Below are positions 13,301-22,715 of a DNA stretch of 64,000 nt, one piece after another. Location: NCBI RefSeq assembly GCF_030269925.1, contig NC_085125.1:682001-746000 (forward strand), given 5' to 3'. The notes beneath the pieces are model-generated. The model made no database searches. It was not told where the DNA came from and saw nothing but the letters and a program-made list of their open reading frames with translations. How positions within the stretch are numbered: position 1 is the first letter of the stretch; every line of letters begins with the position of its first letter. The stretch is from Bombyx mori. Taxonomy: Eukaryota > Arthropoda > Insecta > Lepidoptera > Bombycidae. Both the position numbers and the translations under genes were made by a program.

Positions 13301-16300
13301 ATGTGACATCAAAAGAGCGCGACGTTAAAACGCAGCGCTAAGTACACGTTCTTTAGGGAAGCCTTTAAGGATAATGAATCCGCCATTGTCACATGCTTGC
13401 GTCTCTAGAAACATTCAATTGGGATATAAAACTGTAGCACGGTGGTACGATCTCTTGAGAATCCGCACGGGTAGGTACCACCACCCTTATTTCTGCCGTG
13501 AAGCAGTAATGCGTTTCGGTTATACCTGAGACCTTAGAACTTTTATGTCTCAAGGTGGGTGGCGCATTTACGTTGTGGATGTCTATGGGCTCCAGTAACC
13601 ACTTAACACCAGGTGGGCTGTGAGCTCGTCCACCCATCTAAGCAATAAAGCACGACGTTGTACCCAGCCCTGGCGGTGTCGTGGTGGGTGTTGCTCCGGC
13701 TGCAACCCCGCGAGGGTGCGCTGGTGCGGGGCTGGTGGCGCGGGCGGCTGCAGCACGACGCGGGGGCGGCGCTGTGGGGCGCGCTGCTGCTGCTGTGCGC
13801 CGCGTGCGGCCTGCGCTCCGCCTTCCTGCCCTTGCTCTGGACCCTACTGCCGACCCTCGCTGATTTGGTGCCTTTAGGTAACTAAACAGACTTTATTGTC
13901 TTTCTTATTTTTATGTTCACACAAATGAATCGTATAAAAAAAAGCATTAAATGTGAATTGTGACGTCACACGACATATTATATTTTCTGACATTATCAAC
14001 GAAATGTTACGGTCTAAAACAAAATTTTGACTTTAATAATTAGAGGTCGGAACAGGTAGATTAATTTAAGGTCGTTGACGTCAAACGTAGAGGATAATAT
14101 GGATATGCCTCCAAAATACCGGAACTTCATATTTATTGTGACATTTGATTTTTGAAATTAGCATGAATCTCTGTGTTTAAGACGAAAAACGTATTAATAA
14201 TATTAATCTACGCTACCTAATGGTGATAGAAATCAGTATTTTATTTTATACAAAAACGCCTTGGAATAGTTACACCGTATTTTATCCCTTTCTGTTGAAT
14301 TAGAAATGACGCTTGTCAGTATGAGACAAAACTTAGACAGGGCTTTTTGTTGCTTTATCTCATAAATATAGAAATTGTATCCGATGAGGATTAACAATAT
14401 TTTTTTAATTTAAAAAAATTATCATTAAGGATAAAATGGCATGTCCATATGATTAATATCTTGACGTAAGTATATAAAATCAATCTACTTACTCCGACCA
14501 CTGTTAATAATCTAAACGTTAATATTTTTATTACATTTATGTGTGAACGAGCTCACAGCTCCCAAGTCTCGGTGTTAAGCAAATGTTGCCACTCGGGCTC
14601 CAGGCGTGAGGTCGTAGTCTCTATTGTGTGGCAACTCCGCGGTGGGCCCAGTACTCCAGCTGTCAGTGGGCTACGGCCACACAGGTTACGGCGACCGTAC
14701 TTTATGTAGCTCAATTAGAAATTGCTCACCCTTGGGGTCATTTTTTTTAAGGGATTTTATGACCTGGTAACTAAGACCCTTAAGTCATGTCTTATTTTTA
14801 TTTATATTCTTATTTTTAAGAAAATGATAATATGGAGTGAAATGAAATGAGATGAGATGATATGGGATGAAACATAATCTCAGTAAAATGGTGGTCATTT
14901 ACTGAAAAAATTTCAGTGGACTTTTTGGAGGATCTCGAGAAGTTACGTTCAGCGGCTTTGTTTCATTTTCGCACATTTGTGCACTTTCACAGATATTAAA
15001 CAGTTAATAAACCACCGTTATTACACATTTAAACCTGAAGAAACACTAATTAGACAAAATAAAACAAAACACGCAACGTCATTCCCGCCAAAAAGTCCCT
15101 CGTGGGGTCAACAACCCCGCATTCACTGGCAGCTCGCGTTACATTGCGGGTTCGCGTTACATTGCGGGCTCGCGTTCCATTGCCGCCCCGTACAGTGCGT
15201 GCGTCCGCAGGCGCGCCGGTCCCGCGCTGGTGGTGCGGCAGCGCCGTGTGCGTGCTGCAGTCGTGCTACCTGTCCGTGGGCTCGCTGCGCATGTTCGTGC
15301 CCGTGCTGGCCCGCGCCGGCGCCCGCGCGCTGCCCGCCGACGTCAGTATACACACGCGATACCTATCTATTACGAACATAGGAAAGTCATTAGTAGAGTC
15401 TTAATGATGTACCTCTCCGGCCACCCAGTGTATTCGTAGACATACGATCAAGTACAATTCACACGTCTCAGGTCTGACCGAATGTCAGGAGATATTACAC
15501 GACCACCGAAGCGTTTTTTTTCTTGCTTGTTAAGTGTTTACTGGAACACATAGACATCTACGACGTAAATGCGCCACCCACCTTGAGATATAAGTTCTAA
15601 GGTCTCAAGTATAGTTACAACGGCTGCCCCATCCTTCAAACCGAAACGCATTACTGTTTTACGGCAGAAATAGGCGGGGTGTAGGTACCTACCCGCGCGG
15701 ACTCACTAGAGGTCCTACCACCAAATTATTATTAAGTTACTAGCTGTACCCGTCCGTTTCGCTGAGCATTTAAAATTAACATTATTATTCCTCAACCCCA
15801 CAAAGATTTTCATCATTAACGCCCCCGTAACTGGTGTAGGGATTCCAACATTCATATAAATATTAGCTTATCCATTAAGTACGTGTATTTTCTACATGAA
15901 TACCAAGTTTCAAGTCAATCGGATGCATGGTTCAGTAGGTATAACGGAACATCCGTAAAAACCACTGTAGATTTATATATTAGTATAGATTAATTATGAA
16001 GTGAAGTTAGAGCAGACAGTGGTTGCGGTGGACAGATGGCGGCGGCGGCGCTGGTGGCGGCGCTGTCGCTGGGCGCGGGCGGGTGGCTGCTGCCGCTGGC
16101 GGTGAGCGCGCGCCGCCCGCACCGCCTGGTCAGTACCGCACGCTCCTTCCTACACACAACTACTTACCTGCCTTCAGGGCTATGTCCAAAAATTTTCATT
16201 TAGTAAACATACAATCTAATCGTCTTTAAATGTATAAGCAATGATGCAAACAATCTGTTTACTGCACTGTGACGTCACCAACAATTAACTGAATGTATGG

Positions 16301-19300
16301 CGGTCGGTTGTACAAATTGTACCCCACGCCAGACTCATTCTGCCCTCGTTGGAAGTAGGCCGAGACGGCGTTAACCCAGCGAGGAATTCCGGAGGGGCCA
16401 CGTTGACCGAGCGTTTGGGAAAATCTGGGATGCTAAGTGGCCAGTTAATGTGTAGGCTGTTAGATATCACTTTCCCAAACATTTCATGAACCACACCCAA
16501 CGAGTCAGTGAAAGTGTGACCTTGTTCTTGAAACCATCGAAATTCTGTAGCGTAGTCCTGAAGCCATAAAGTTTTGTAGCTCGGCGATATACCATTCTAT
16601 ACAGTGGAATAGCATGCCTTCTTAGATACTCGTAAACATATGAACCAACAGTGCCTCATATAGGATAACCTTGTCTATGGACTCCGGTAACCATTTCACA
16701 CTGAGCGGGCTGACAAAGGGCTCGACGAGTAAATTAAACCATAGACACAGTCCACTGAATTTTGCGGATCTTCTTAGTGGGTCGCGCTTCCGATCCGGTG
16801 ATAGATTCTGCGAAGTACTGCCCTTGCTAAGGTTAGTGTTAGCAACGTCGTCAAGTTTGAGCCGCGTGAGCTTGCCTATTAGTTAAGGCCTCGCTGATAT
16901 GGTCTCTCAAGGCTATCAGCTTAGATAGGAAACCAACAAACCAACGTTATAAAAAGCGGACAATTTTTGTTGCGTTTTTTTTTTATTGCTTAGATGGGTG
17001 GACGAGCTCACAGCCCACTTGGTTTTGAGTAGTTACTGGAGCCCATAGACATCTACAACATGCGCCACCCACCTTGAGATGTAAGTTCTAAAGTCTCAAG
17101 TATAGTTACAACGGCTGTCCCACTCTTCAAACCGAAACGCATTACTGCTTCACGGCAGAAATAGGGCAGGGTGGTGGTACCTACCCGCGCGGACTCTCAA
17201 GCGGTCCTACCGCCAGTGCGTTGCGCTTCGTCGTTGATACTAGTCGCGCCCGCAGATCCGCGGCATGCTGGCGGGCGCGGCGCTGTGCGTGCTGGCGGTG
17301 TGGGGCGGCGCGGCGCCCCCGTACAGCGCGGCGCGGCCGCAGCGCGTGATGCTGTTCCACACGCGGCGCTGGGAGCACGTGGGCGCGCGCGTCCAGGAGC
17401 TGCCCCCGGTCTACTGGCTCCCGGACCTCGACGACAACTCGCCCTCGTCCCTCCTACAGTATGGTACACTTGAGTTTGTCAACTCCTCATCCTTGCCAAC
17501 AACGAGTGTAACTTGTATAATCATCGTATTTAATAGAATGTCCCCGCACCACTAGTTCTGAATGGAGTGGATCCGACTCGCATTAAAAATGTCACTCTAT
17601 TAAAACGTTTATATTGATGAGGCTATCATCGTCAGCAAAACTGCTACTGAATTGGTCACCGCCAGAGCTTAAAATCAATAGATCCATCTGATAGGAAATA
17701 CTCCGTCGCTCATTGACATCTGCAATGCCAGCAGCAGAATTTTGTCGCCAAGGACTCTTCGAATCTTATTTAAAGAAGGCCATGTTACTGAATAAATAAC
17801 TTCATGACATGATGGTATGACTTGGTGGTGAGACTTTTAAGGAGTCCGCGCGGATAGGTACCACCGCCCTGCCCATTTGTGCCGTGAAGCAGTAATGCGT
17901 TTCGGTTTGAAGGGTGGGGCAGCCATTGTAACTGAAACCTTAGAACTCATATCTCAAGGTGGACTGTGAGTTCGTCCACTCATCTAAGTAATTAACAAAA
18001 AAAATCAAAAAGCTCTCCGCTGATGACCTAGAGAACCACGGAATTGAGATAATTATAACGTAATCGTGTACCTGTGTGTGGGCGCAGTGCCGGAGTTCCG
18101 TGGCGCGTCGCCCGTGGGTGAGTGCGGCGGGCGGCTGTACTGCGGCGCGCCCTACTACCTGCCCGTGCTGTCGCTCATCCCCGCGTCGCACCGCCTGCCC
18201 GCCCCCGCGCCGCCCCGCCCCGCCGCGCGCGCTGACGTCACCGCCGCCGCGCTCGACGCCACCACGCACGCCGTCTCGCTCAACGTCACGGGTCCGTGCA
18301 GCCGCCTCCGTCTCCGCATTCAACAGCCACGCCATTACGGATCCTCCCGATCCATTAACGATGCTTTTAGGTACCAAAAACACCGGTCACCGCCGAACCC
18401 GTCGCTTGCGACGTAAGGCTCGACGAGCGAATTAACCCATAGACACAGCCCGCTGAGTTTCTCGCCGGATCTTCTCAGTAGGTCGCGTTTCCGATCCGAT
18501 GGTAGATTCTGCGAAGGACTGCCCTTACTAGGGTCAGTGTTAACATCACTCCAGTTTGATCCCCGTGAGCTCATCTATTAGCTAAGGTTACGCTGAAATA
18601 GCCTCACAAGGCTATCAGATTAGGTACGAAAAAAATTTTACCATTCACGGCTTATTGAATCTTTATCCACTACTAGCTTTTGCCCGTGACTCCATCCGCG
18701 TGGAATAGTTACTTTAACATAACGTTAAATTTCTACCCCCACTTCATTTACGTAGAAAGTGAAGATTTTTTGAATTATAGAATGTTAAGAAGCTACTGAA
18801 ACCCCTATTTTGTAACATTCTCTATTGGTGCTCCACTTGTATTTGTCTTTTCGTGATGTTATATAGCCTATAAGCCTTCCTCAATAAATGAGCTATCTAA
18901 TACTGAAAAATTTTTTCAAATCGGACCACTAATTCCTGATATTAGCGCGTTCAAACAAACCGCTCAGCTTTATAATATTAGTCCACTATATTTATTCAAG
19001 CCTCTTAAATACAAACGCGTACAAGAATTTATAACACTAGTATAATAAATAGTATACATGGGCTTTTTATGAGTTACACATTAACAATATTCCCTGACTT
19101 TTATGCTAGGAAAACCTGTGTTACAAAAGTCAGTGGTTCAGTGCTAGGTCACCAGGTAAAGAAAGTCAACCAGGAAGAGCGATCTGTAACAATGTAGTAC
19201 GGAAATGTGTGTGTGTTTATGTGTGGGTGTGTATGATGTGTATCTGCTATAAAATATAATAAAGTTTTACATTATGTATGTCCTATATTTTATATATTAC

Positions 19301-20897
19301 CCATAATACATAATATCTTCTATATATATAAATTAGATATATTATATGAACAGTATATCACATTATATATACATCATTATACATTTTTACAACACGCCTT
19401 TTTATGTTTCCAAATTGTCTAAGTTTAAGACTTCAGATTATTTTTAACCTCATACCTATTTAAGCCATCTATCTGCAGAGATATATTTACCTTATTATCA
19501 ATTCCGCTACCTGACGAATAAATCTGTCGTCTGTCAAATTCCGTCCTACAAGCAATAGTGTCAGAGGCCGGTTTTCGTCTCCTCTTAGGAGGTGAAGTTT
19601 CCACTATTCGAATAGTTCCACCTATGTTGATGCTTGAAAACAACGTTTCAGGTCCCGCGCACATAGTGATAATAGCGTCCCCGGTAGAGGGGGCCCGGAT
19701 ATCCTGGACCAACGTGGTCCCCGAGCTGCAGGAGTCCACCCCCTGGGGCTCGCGGCGCACGTACTTCATAGCGCTGCACCGCGCGCGGGAGCCGGCGCCC
19801 TGGCACCTCCAGCTGCACATCCAGGTACGGCAGCAACATTGCCAACCAGCTGGGCGGACATTGTCAAGGAGGCCACAAACACCAGCGTCCCGGGCGCCAT
19901 TAAGCAGGTCGAATGCAGGCAACATTGGAGGAAGCTGGTGCAAAAACTAGAACAAGGTCGTCACGGCCCTCAGTAATGAGGAAAGTACGCAGCGTGCTGC
20001 AACCCCGGACGCTCAGTGCCGCGACTTCATGTCTCACAGAGTGCGATATTTGCGGGTCACGAAACAAACCGCCCACGGTCCACCGACCACGAGCAATGGC
20101 CACCATGACAGACGTGACCAGTGTGCTTAGTGTAAGTTTTTTAACGTCCTCAATGGCGTAAAAGTTGCAGTTGGAACAGCGCCCCTAGCGGCAAACGTAG
20201 GCAACTTTCCAGTTTCTAAATTTAACTTTTACGCTATCGAGAACGTTAAAAAACTCGCACTAAGCACATTGAATACTGCATGCGACTAGCATCTTCTACT
20301 GTCACTTTTTTTTTTATTGCTTAGATGGGTGGACGAGCTCACAGCCCACCTGGTGTTAAGTGGTTACTGGAACCGTCTCTCTGTCTCGACTCAGAAATTA
20401 CTTTCGATAATACAATAAAAGGATCCTAAAAAGGCGGTGCAAAAAATATCCAAGAACGAACCTAATGGACGTTCATAGTGCAGCTACTGCTGGTAGGACC
20501 TCTTGTGAGTCCGCGCGGGTAGGTATCACCACCTTTCTGTTTCTGCCGCGAAGCAGTAATGCCTTTCGGTTTGAAAAGTGGGGCAGCCGTTGTACTATAG
20601 AACTGAGACTCAGGACTCATATCTCAAGCTGGGTGGCAGCATTTACGTTGTAGATGTCTATGGGCTCCGGTAACCACTCAACACCAGGTGGACTACCGAG
20701 AGTATGCAATAATTTATTTATTTTAACAGCACAACTTCAAGACCCCTCCTTCGCACTGGCTGGACCTGTCCATAGCGGGCCACAGTATGTTCGGGGATCA
20801 GAAGCTACACCCGGATCACGAAAGATTGTTGAAGTCCTTACCACCCTGGGTGGCCGCCACCGGCTGGGGGGTCGACTTACATTTGTACACGGTGTAG
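1320..20897 (+). CDS. ERMP1: Endoplasmic reticulum metallopeptidase 1 (ERMP1/Fxna, family M28), 16 exons
   Basis: Exons: 1320-1532, 1921-2068, 4488-4619, 7390-7546, 8625-8727, 8809-8929, 9518-9637, 10320-10502, 11400-11579, 13668-13877, 15211-15345, 16016-16128, 17256-17463, 18088-18291, 19652-19824, 20730-20897 (TAG). All phases join and give 2568 nt, 855 residues; human ERMP1 has about 900. It is a zinc aminopeptidase-like protein of the ER membrane. A membrane segment lies near residues 15-38. The M28 domain follows, with likely metal and catalytic residues H156 and D158 (CHFD), D168 (GASDD), E202/E203 (NGAEEN), E229 (FINIEA) and H305 (YVYH), so it should be active. Exons 8-13 encode a multi-pass membrane region and exons 14-16 a luminal C-terminal domain. 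Exon 1 begins after an acceptor at 1316, so an upstream 5' exon is likely; ATG 1320 is the first in-frame Met. The exon 12 acceptor is the weakest join. Confidence 0.93.
2643..2816. repeat. Head-to-head mosaic of Bm1-like SINE pieces
   Basis: 2643-2768 is a minus-strand piece of the SINE body. At 2769 it switches abruptly to a plus-strand SINE 3' tail ending in CAATAAAAAAAA. It lies in ERMP1 intron 2. The inversion junction is visible directly. Confidence 0.75.
3199..3660 (+). repeat. MITE-like repeat interrupted by a LINE tail
   Basis: The left part (about 3199-3345, motif TTTGGTTTAAG) and right part (about 3545-3660, ending CCTTTCACCCCTC) match the ends of the more complete copy at 33290-33493. 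A LINE 3' tail lies between them, so this is probably a nested insertion. Confidence 0.6.
3426..3540 (+). mobile_element. Non-LTR retrotransposon 3' end, short
   Basis: This A-rich-tailed fragment starts GGCAGCGGCTTGGCTCTG and ends GGGCAATAAAAAAA. The same tail follows the polymerase C-terminus in the copies at 4056 and 40432. Confidence 0.8.
3700..3870 (-). repeat. Degenerate head of the tRNA-derived SINE
   Basis: It resembles the head of the full SINE at 30072-30264 (CCTGCGGGAT, GGGCGTCTTA) but is heavily diverged and has no 3' body. Confidence 0.5.
4056..4420 (+). mobile_element. LINE fragment encoding the C-terminus of a polymerase
   Basis: The + strand encodes a decayed version of the peptide at 40498-40857 ([15 protein letters not shown]), typical of the end of jockey/CR1-like reverse transcriptase ORFs, followed by the GGCAGCGGCTTGG tail. 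It is 5'-truncated and about 70 bp upstream of ERMP1 exon 3. Confidence 0.75.
6011..6306 (-). repeat. GATC-rich SINE-like dispersed repeat, minus
   Basis: The same family appears at 18338, 27506, 48042 and 56512. It is marked by CGGATCTTCTCAGTGGGTCG and an A-tail after GCTTAGGTAGG. Here it is reversed and diverged, in ERMP1 intron 3. Confidence 0.75.
7736..7985 (+). repeat. Bm1-like SINE, 5'-truncated
   Basis: This is the SINE body from TACTGGTGGT to GCAATAAAA, lacking the tRNA-like head. It lies in ERMP1 intron 4. Confidence 0.85.
8170..8452 (+). repeat. Repeat with the end motif CGCCAAAAAGTC
   Basis: The same family occurs at 14744, 21257, 21830 and 47690. Shared motifs are ATAATCTCAGTAAAATGGTGG, minus its last base, and GCACTTTCACAGATACTAA. 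The ends resemble short inverted repeats (GGGATTTTATG and CCAAAAAGTCCC), suggesting a non-autonomous DNA element. Confidence 0.65.
9206..9330 (+). mobile_element. Non-LTR retrotransposon 3' tail
   Basis: GGCAGCGGCTTGGCTCTG through CAATAAAAAAAATAAAAAA, in ERMP1 intron 6. It is severely 5'-truncated. Confidence 0.8.
9722..9974 (+). repeat. Bm1-like SINE, 5'-truncated
   Basis: Full body and A-tail, lying about 80 bp after the exon 7 donor of ERMP1. Confidence 0.85.
10021..10200. repeat. CTAG-rich tandem repeat (minisatellite)
   Basis: Imperfect tandem copies built from CTAGTAT, CTAGTACGC and TTCATACCGCTATACTA blocks, with a higher-order period of roughly 75 bp. It lies in ERMP1 intron 7, about 120 bp before exon 8. 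Confidence 0.7.
10636..11046 (-). mobile_element. LINE 3' end with polymerase C-terminus, minus
   Basis: Reverse-strand copy nearly identical to 40432-40930. It encodes a broken version of the peptide with [11 protein letters not shown] and ends in the CAATAAAAAAAA tail. It is 5'-truncated, in ERMP1 intron 8. Confidence 0.85.
11228..11376 (+). mobile_element. Non-LTR 3' end with a (TTTGA)n tail
   Basis: CGCTGAGTTTCTTGCCAATT, then GACGTTTAAAAAGTATGTAC, then about four TTTGA units. I recognise this arrangement from lepidopteran LINE 3' ends. The tail ends about 23 bp before ERMP1 exon 9. Confidence 0.75.
11615..11790 (+). repeat. SINE-like repeat, second subtype, 3' half
   Basis: The 3' half of the subtype also at 57970 and 62953: CTGTTAGGTCTCCTTC-like sequence, CCCACCCCTCCTGGCTGAGC, and a tail ATCATAAAAAAAAA. 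It begins about 35 bp after the exon 9 donor. Confidence 0.75.
11948..12150 (+). repeat. GATC-rich SINE-like repeat, 3' part
   Basis: CCCACTGAGTTTCTCGCCGG to an A-tail after TTAGGTAGG. In ERMP1 intron 9. Confidence 0.8.
12374..12622 (-). CDS. Unrecognised 82-94 residue basic ORF, antisense in an ERMP1 intron
   Basis: The ORF opens at 12658 (94 residues) or at the better-placed Met at 12622 (82 residues, start [16 protein letters not shown]). The first half is rich in Lys and Arg (RVKQCRQRK) and the tail is Ser/Thr/Ala-rich and acidic. On its strand a TATATATAA run lies about 50-80 bp upstream and an AATAAA about 15-20 bp after the stop. I do not recognise a domain. It could be a remnant of a transposon ORF, such as the basic leader of a Helitron-like element, or a small nuclear protein. 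Whether it is expressed is unknown. Confidence 0.3.
   Translation of the reverse strand: MSAYTRRKAKSKYRDRIRLERASQQQSNGTNKTPYDRVKQCRQRKVMSAAERINNGASTSAAGTVEITQMDDEIASVSTSGL
13437..13650 (+). repeat. Bm1-like SINE abutting ERMP1 exon 10
   Basis: SINE body with a small internal deletion, ending in CATCTAAGCAATAAAG about 18 bp before exon 10 (13668). The acceptor region of that intron therefore overlaps the SINE tail. Confidence 0.85.
14744..15108 (+). repeat. About 365-bp repeat, most complete copy
   Basis: Runs from AAGGGATTTTATGACCTGG to CCCGCCAAAAAGTCCC. The outer GGGATTTT and AAAAAGTCCC can be read as an imperfect inverted terminal repeat. In ERMP1 intron 10. Confidence 0.7.
15132..15185 (+). 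repeat. Three tandem 18-bp units before ERMP1 exon 11
   Basis: The unit is about CTCGCGTTACATTGCGGG, three times, with two changes in the last unit. It ends about 25 bp before exon 11. Confidence 0.8.
15529..15722 (-). repeat. Bm1-like SINE, minus
   Basis: Reverse copy from GTTAAGTGTTTACTGG to AGGTCCTACCACCA, without its A-tail. With the plus copy at 13437-13650 it flanks ERMP1 exons 10 and 11 in inverted orientation. Confidence 0.85.
15738..15990 (+). repeat. ACTAGCTGTACCCG-type lepidopteran repeat
   Basis: Starts ACTAGCTGTACCCGTCCG, contains AAGTTTCAAGTCAATCGG and ends ATATATTAGTATAGAT, as in a common moth dispersed repeat. It ends about 25 bp before ERMP1 exon 12. Confidence 0.65.
16741..16932 (+). 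repeat. GATC-rich SINE-like repeat, diverged
   Basis: Diverged copy with GGATCTTCTTAGTGGGTCGC, ending GCTTAGATAGGAAA. In ERMP1 intron 12. Confidence 0.75.
16975..17216 (-). repeat. Bm1-like SINE, minus, before ERMP1 exon 13
   Basis: Begins with the T-run complement of the A-tail and ends GGTCCTACCGCCAGT, 40 bp before exon 13. It pairs as an inverted repeat with the copy at 17817-18003 on the other side of that exon. Confidence 0.85.
17817..18003 (+). repeat. Bm1-like SINE, plus, internal deletion
   Basis: Starts GACTTGGTGGTGAGAC. It lacks about 60 bp of the body after TATCTCAAGGTGG and ends in AATTAACAAAAAAAA. In ERMP1 intron 13. Confidence 0.8.
18338..18636 (+). repeat. GATC-rich SINE-like repeat, near full length
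   Basis: CGGATCCTCCCGATCC to an A-tail after ATTAGGTACG, about 300 bp. It begins 46 bp after the exon 14 donor of ERMP1. Confidence 0.8.
18670..18985 (+). repeat. ACTAGCTTTTGCCCG-type lepidopteran repeat
   Basis: Starts ACTAGCTTTTGCCCGTGACT and contains TTAGCGCGTTCAAACAAAC near its end, a common moth interspersed repeat. The exact limits are uncertain. Confidence 0.6.
20122..20268. repeat. Palindromic MITE, copy 1 (147 bp)
   Basis: Ends are TGTGCTTAG and CTAAGCACA, extending as an inverted repeat of about 45 bp that includes TTTTTTAACGT and GCGTAAAAGTT. The unique centre contains GGAACAGCGCCCCTAGCGGC. It lies in the last intron of ERMP1. No target duplication is obvious. Confidence 0.8.
20308..20695. 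repeat. Two Bm1-like SINE pieces in opposite orientation
   Basis: 20308-20372 is a minus-strand 3' end. 20487-20695 is a plus-strand body that loses its tail at GTGGACTACC. Both are in the last intron of ERMP1, just before exon 16. Confidence 0.8.
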
Positions 20898-20934
20898 TTG
20901 CTGTGTAATTCGTGGTTCACGATGAGCCGAACTG

Positions 20935-21110
20935 TGTGCTTAGTGCGAGTTTCTTAACATTCTCGACAGGGTAAAAATTAGTCAATTTTGTATGCGGTGG
21001 TTGGAACAGCGCCCCTAGCGGCAAACGTACGCGAACTATCCCATTCCATACAAATATGAGCTAACTTTTACGATATCGAGAACGTTAAAAAACGCGCACT
21101 GATCGGCTAC
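20935..21110. repeat. Palindromic MITE, copy 2, just after the ERMP1 stop
   Basis: Same family as 20122-20268, with a decayed right end (GCGCACTGATCGG). It starts 38 bp after the TAG at 20895-20897, so it is almost surely within the ERMP1 3' UTR. The core GCGCCCCTAGCGGC is intact. Confidence 0.8.
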
Positions 21111-21256
21111 CGTGCTCAGACCGAACGAAGGCCGAACGAAAAAGTCCGATTGATTTTTTTTATTTACAAAATATGAAATCTGAAGATAGATTGTGTCGAT
21201 TACAATAACATTTAAACCATTTTTATGTTTTGCCGTAAATATTAATAGTTTTTTTA

Positions 21257-22084
21257 AGGAATTTTATGACCTGGTAACTAAGACCTTTAAGCCAAGACTT
21301 ATTTTAATTTTAATGAAAACTACACTATGACTTTTTTATATATGAAAAATGTAAATATGAAGTGAAATGAAACATGGCATGCCATGAAATGAAATGAAAT
21401 GAGATGAAATATAATCTCAGTAAAATGGTGGTTATTTACGGAAACTTTTTCCGTGAACTTTTTGTAGGACCTCGAGAAGCTACGTTCAGCGGCTTTGTTT
21501 TATTTTCCCACATTTGTGCACTTTCACGGGTACTAAACAGTTTATAAACCACTGTTATTGCACATTTAAATCTAAAGAAACACCAAATAGACAAAATAAA
21601 ACAAATCACACAACTTCACTCCTCGTGTTCCCACCAAAAAGTCAAAATATTAATAAAGAAAACTTGATAGGCATAGGGTTGAAACCATAAACCGACCTTC
21701 TTCTTCTTCTTTTTTTAACTATGACAATCAGCTTCTCGCAATTATATTGCCAGTGTCGAGTTTATAAAAATCTTCAATTATTCAACACACATGTACATAT
21801 GTATATTGTTTACTAAATTTAAAAGTATATGAACCAAAATGAGATAATAATAAAATGAAGCAACACGAGATGAAATAAAGTCTCGCTAACATTCAGTGGA
21901 TTATTTGGAAGAACCCGAAAAGCGACGTCCAAAGACTTTGTTTCAATTTCCTACATTTGAACTATAGATGCTGAACGATTAATAGCCACCATTATTACAC
22001 GTTTAAACCTGTAGAAATGCGAAGTTAATAAAATAAAACAAATTCACGGAACGTCACTCCTCGGGTTCCCGCCAAAAAGTCCCT
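21257..22084 (+). repeat. Two adjacent copies of the CGCCAAAAAGTC repeat
   Basis: 21257-21645 begins GGAATTTTATGACCTGG and ends CACCAAAAAGTC. 21830-22084 is a more diverged second copy ending CGCCAAAAAGTCCC. Both are plus strand. Confidence 0.65.
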
Positions 22085-22604
22085 AGACTGAACTTCTTGT
22101 TAGAGGAAAACAATATTCATTACGCAGAACACATATTCATATGCTCTCCATGGGGCTAAAATGCTAAATAGCCTTCAGACGGTTATAACTTAAACCTAAA
22201 CTTTGTTTCCGGAGCGGTTCTCTTAGCACGAGAAAATATTATGTTATCCATTTTACTAACTGGGGCTTAAATGACTAATGACCGCGGCCTCATTGAAGCG
22301 GCTGTAAGTTCGACACTGACGATGTATAGTGCTCACTGGTGCTCACGGCGCACGCGGCCTGTATGCGTCGACATTGTTAATATTGTTGCCACCTGTTTCA
22401 TTTTAATCGCTAACACTCGCATAAATTAGAACCCATAATATCGAGGGGTGAAGGGAGTGAAGGGTATGGATTAAGTGACATTTCGATTAACACGCGACAT
22501 TTATTCTTGTAATCAAAGGTTCGTTTTATTTTGTATTAGCATCAACAATTCGATATTTTTAATTACACTTCAATTAAGTTTATCCCATTCAAAGAGTTGA
22601 AGTT

Positions 22605-22715
22605 TTATTTTTAAGTTGTATTTTTTTCCAAATTTTAAACTTTAAATGGCTGTCTTGTAAAGTTGCAAAAATGTCGCTTATACCAAATAGACTTTTAGGT
22701 ACCCCTCGATAATAA
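22605..22715 (-). repeat. Fragment of the TTTGGTTTAAG MITE
   Basis: Reverse-strand match to the left part of 33290-33493 (TTTAAACTTTAAATGGCT). Confidence 0.6.

Noticed and set aside
17940..18435. Open frames of 119-147 codons around ERMP1 exon 14
   Set aside because: GC-rich shadow frames. The frame with [12 protein letters not shown] and [11 protein letters not shown] matches ERMP1.
19425..19943. 172-codon minus-strand ORF
   Set aside because: Antisense shadow of ERMP1 exon 15. No family resemblance.
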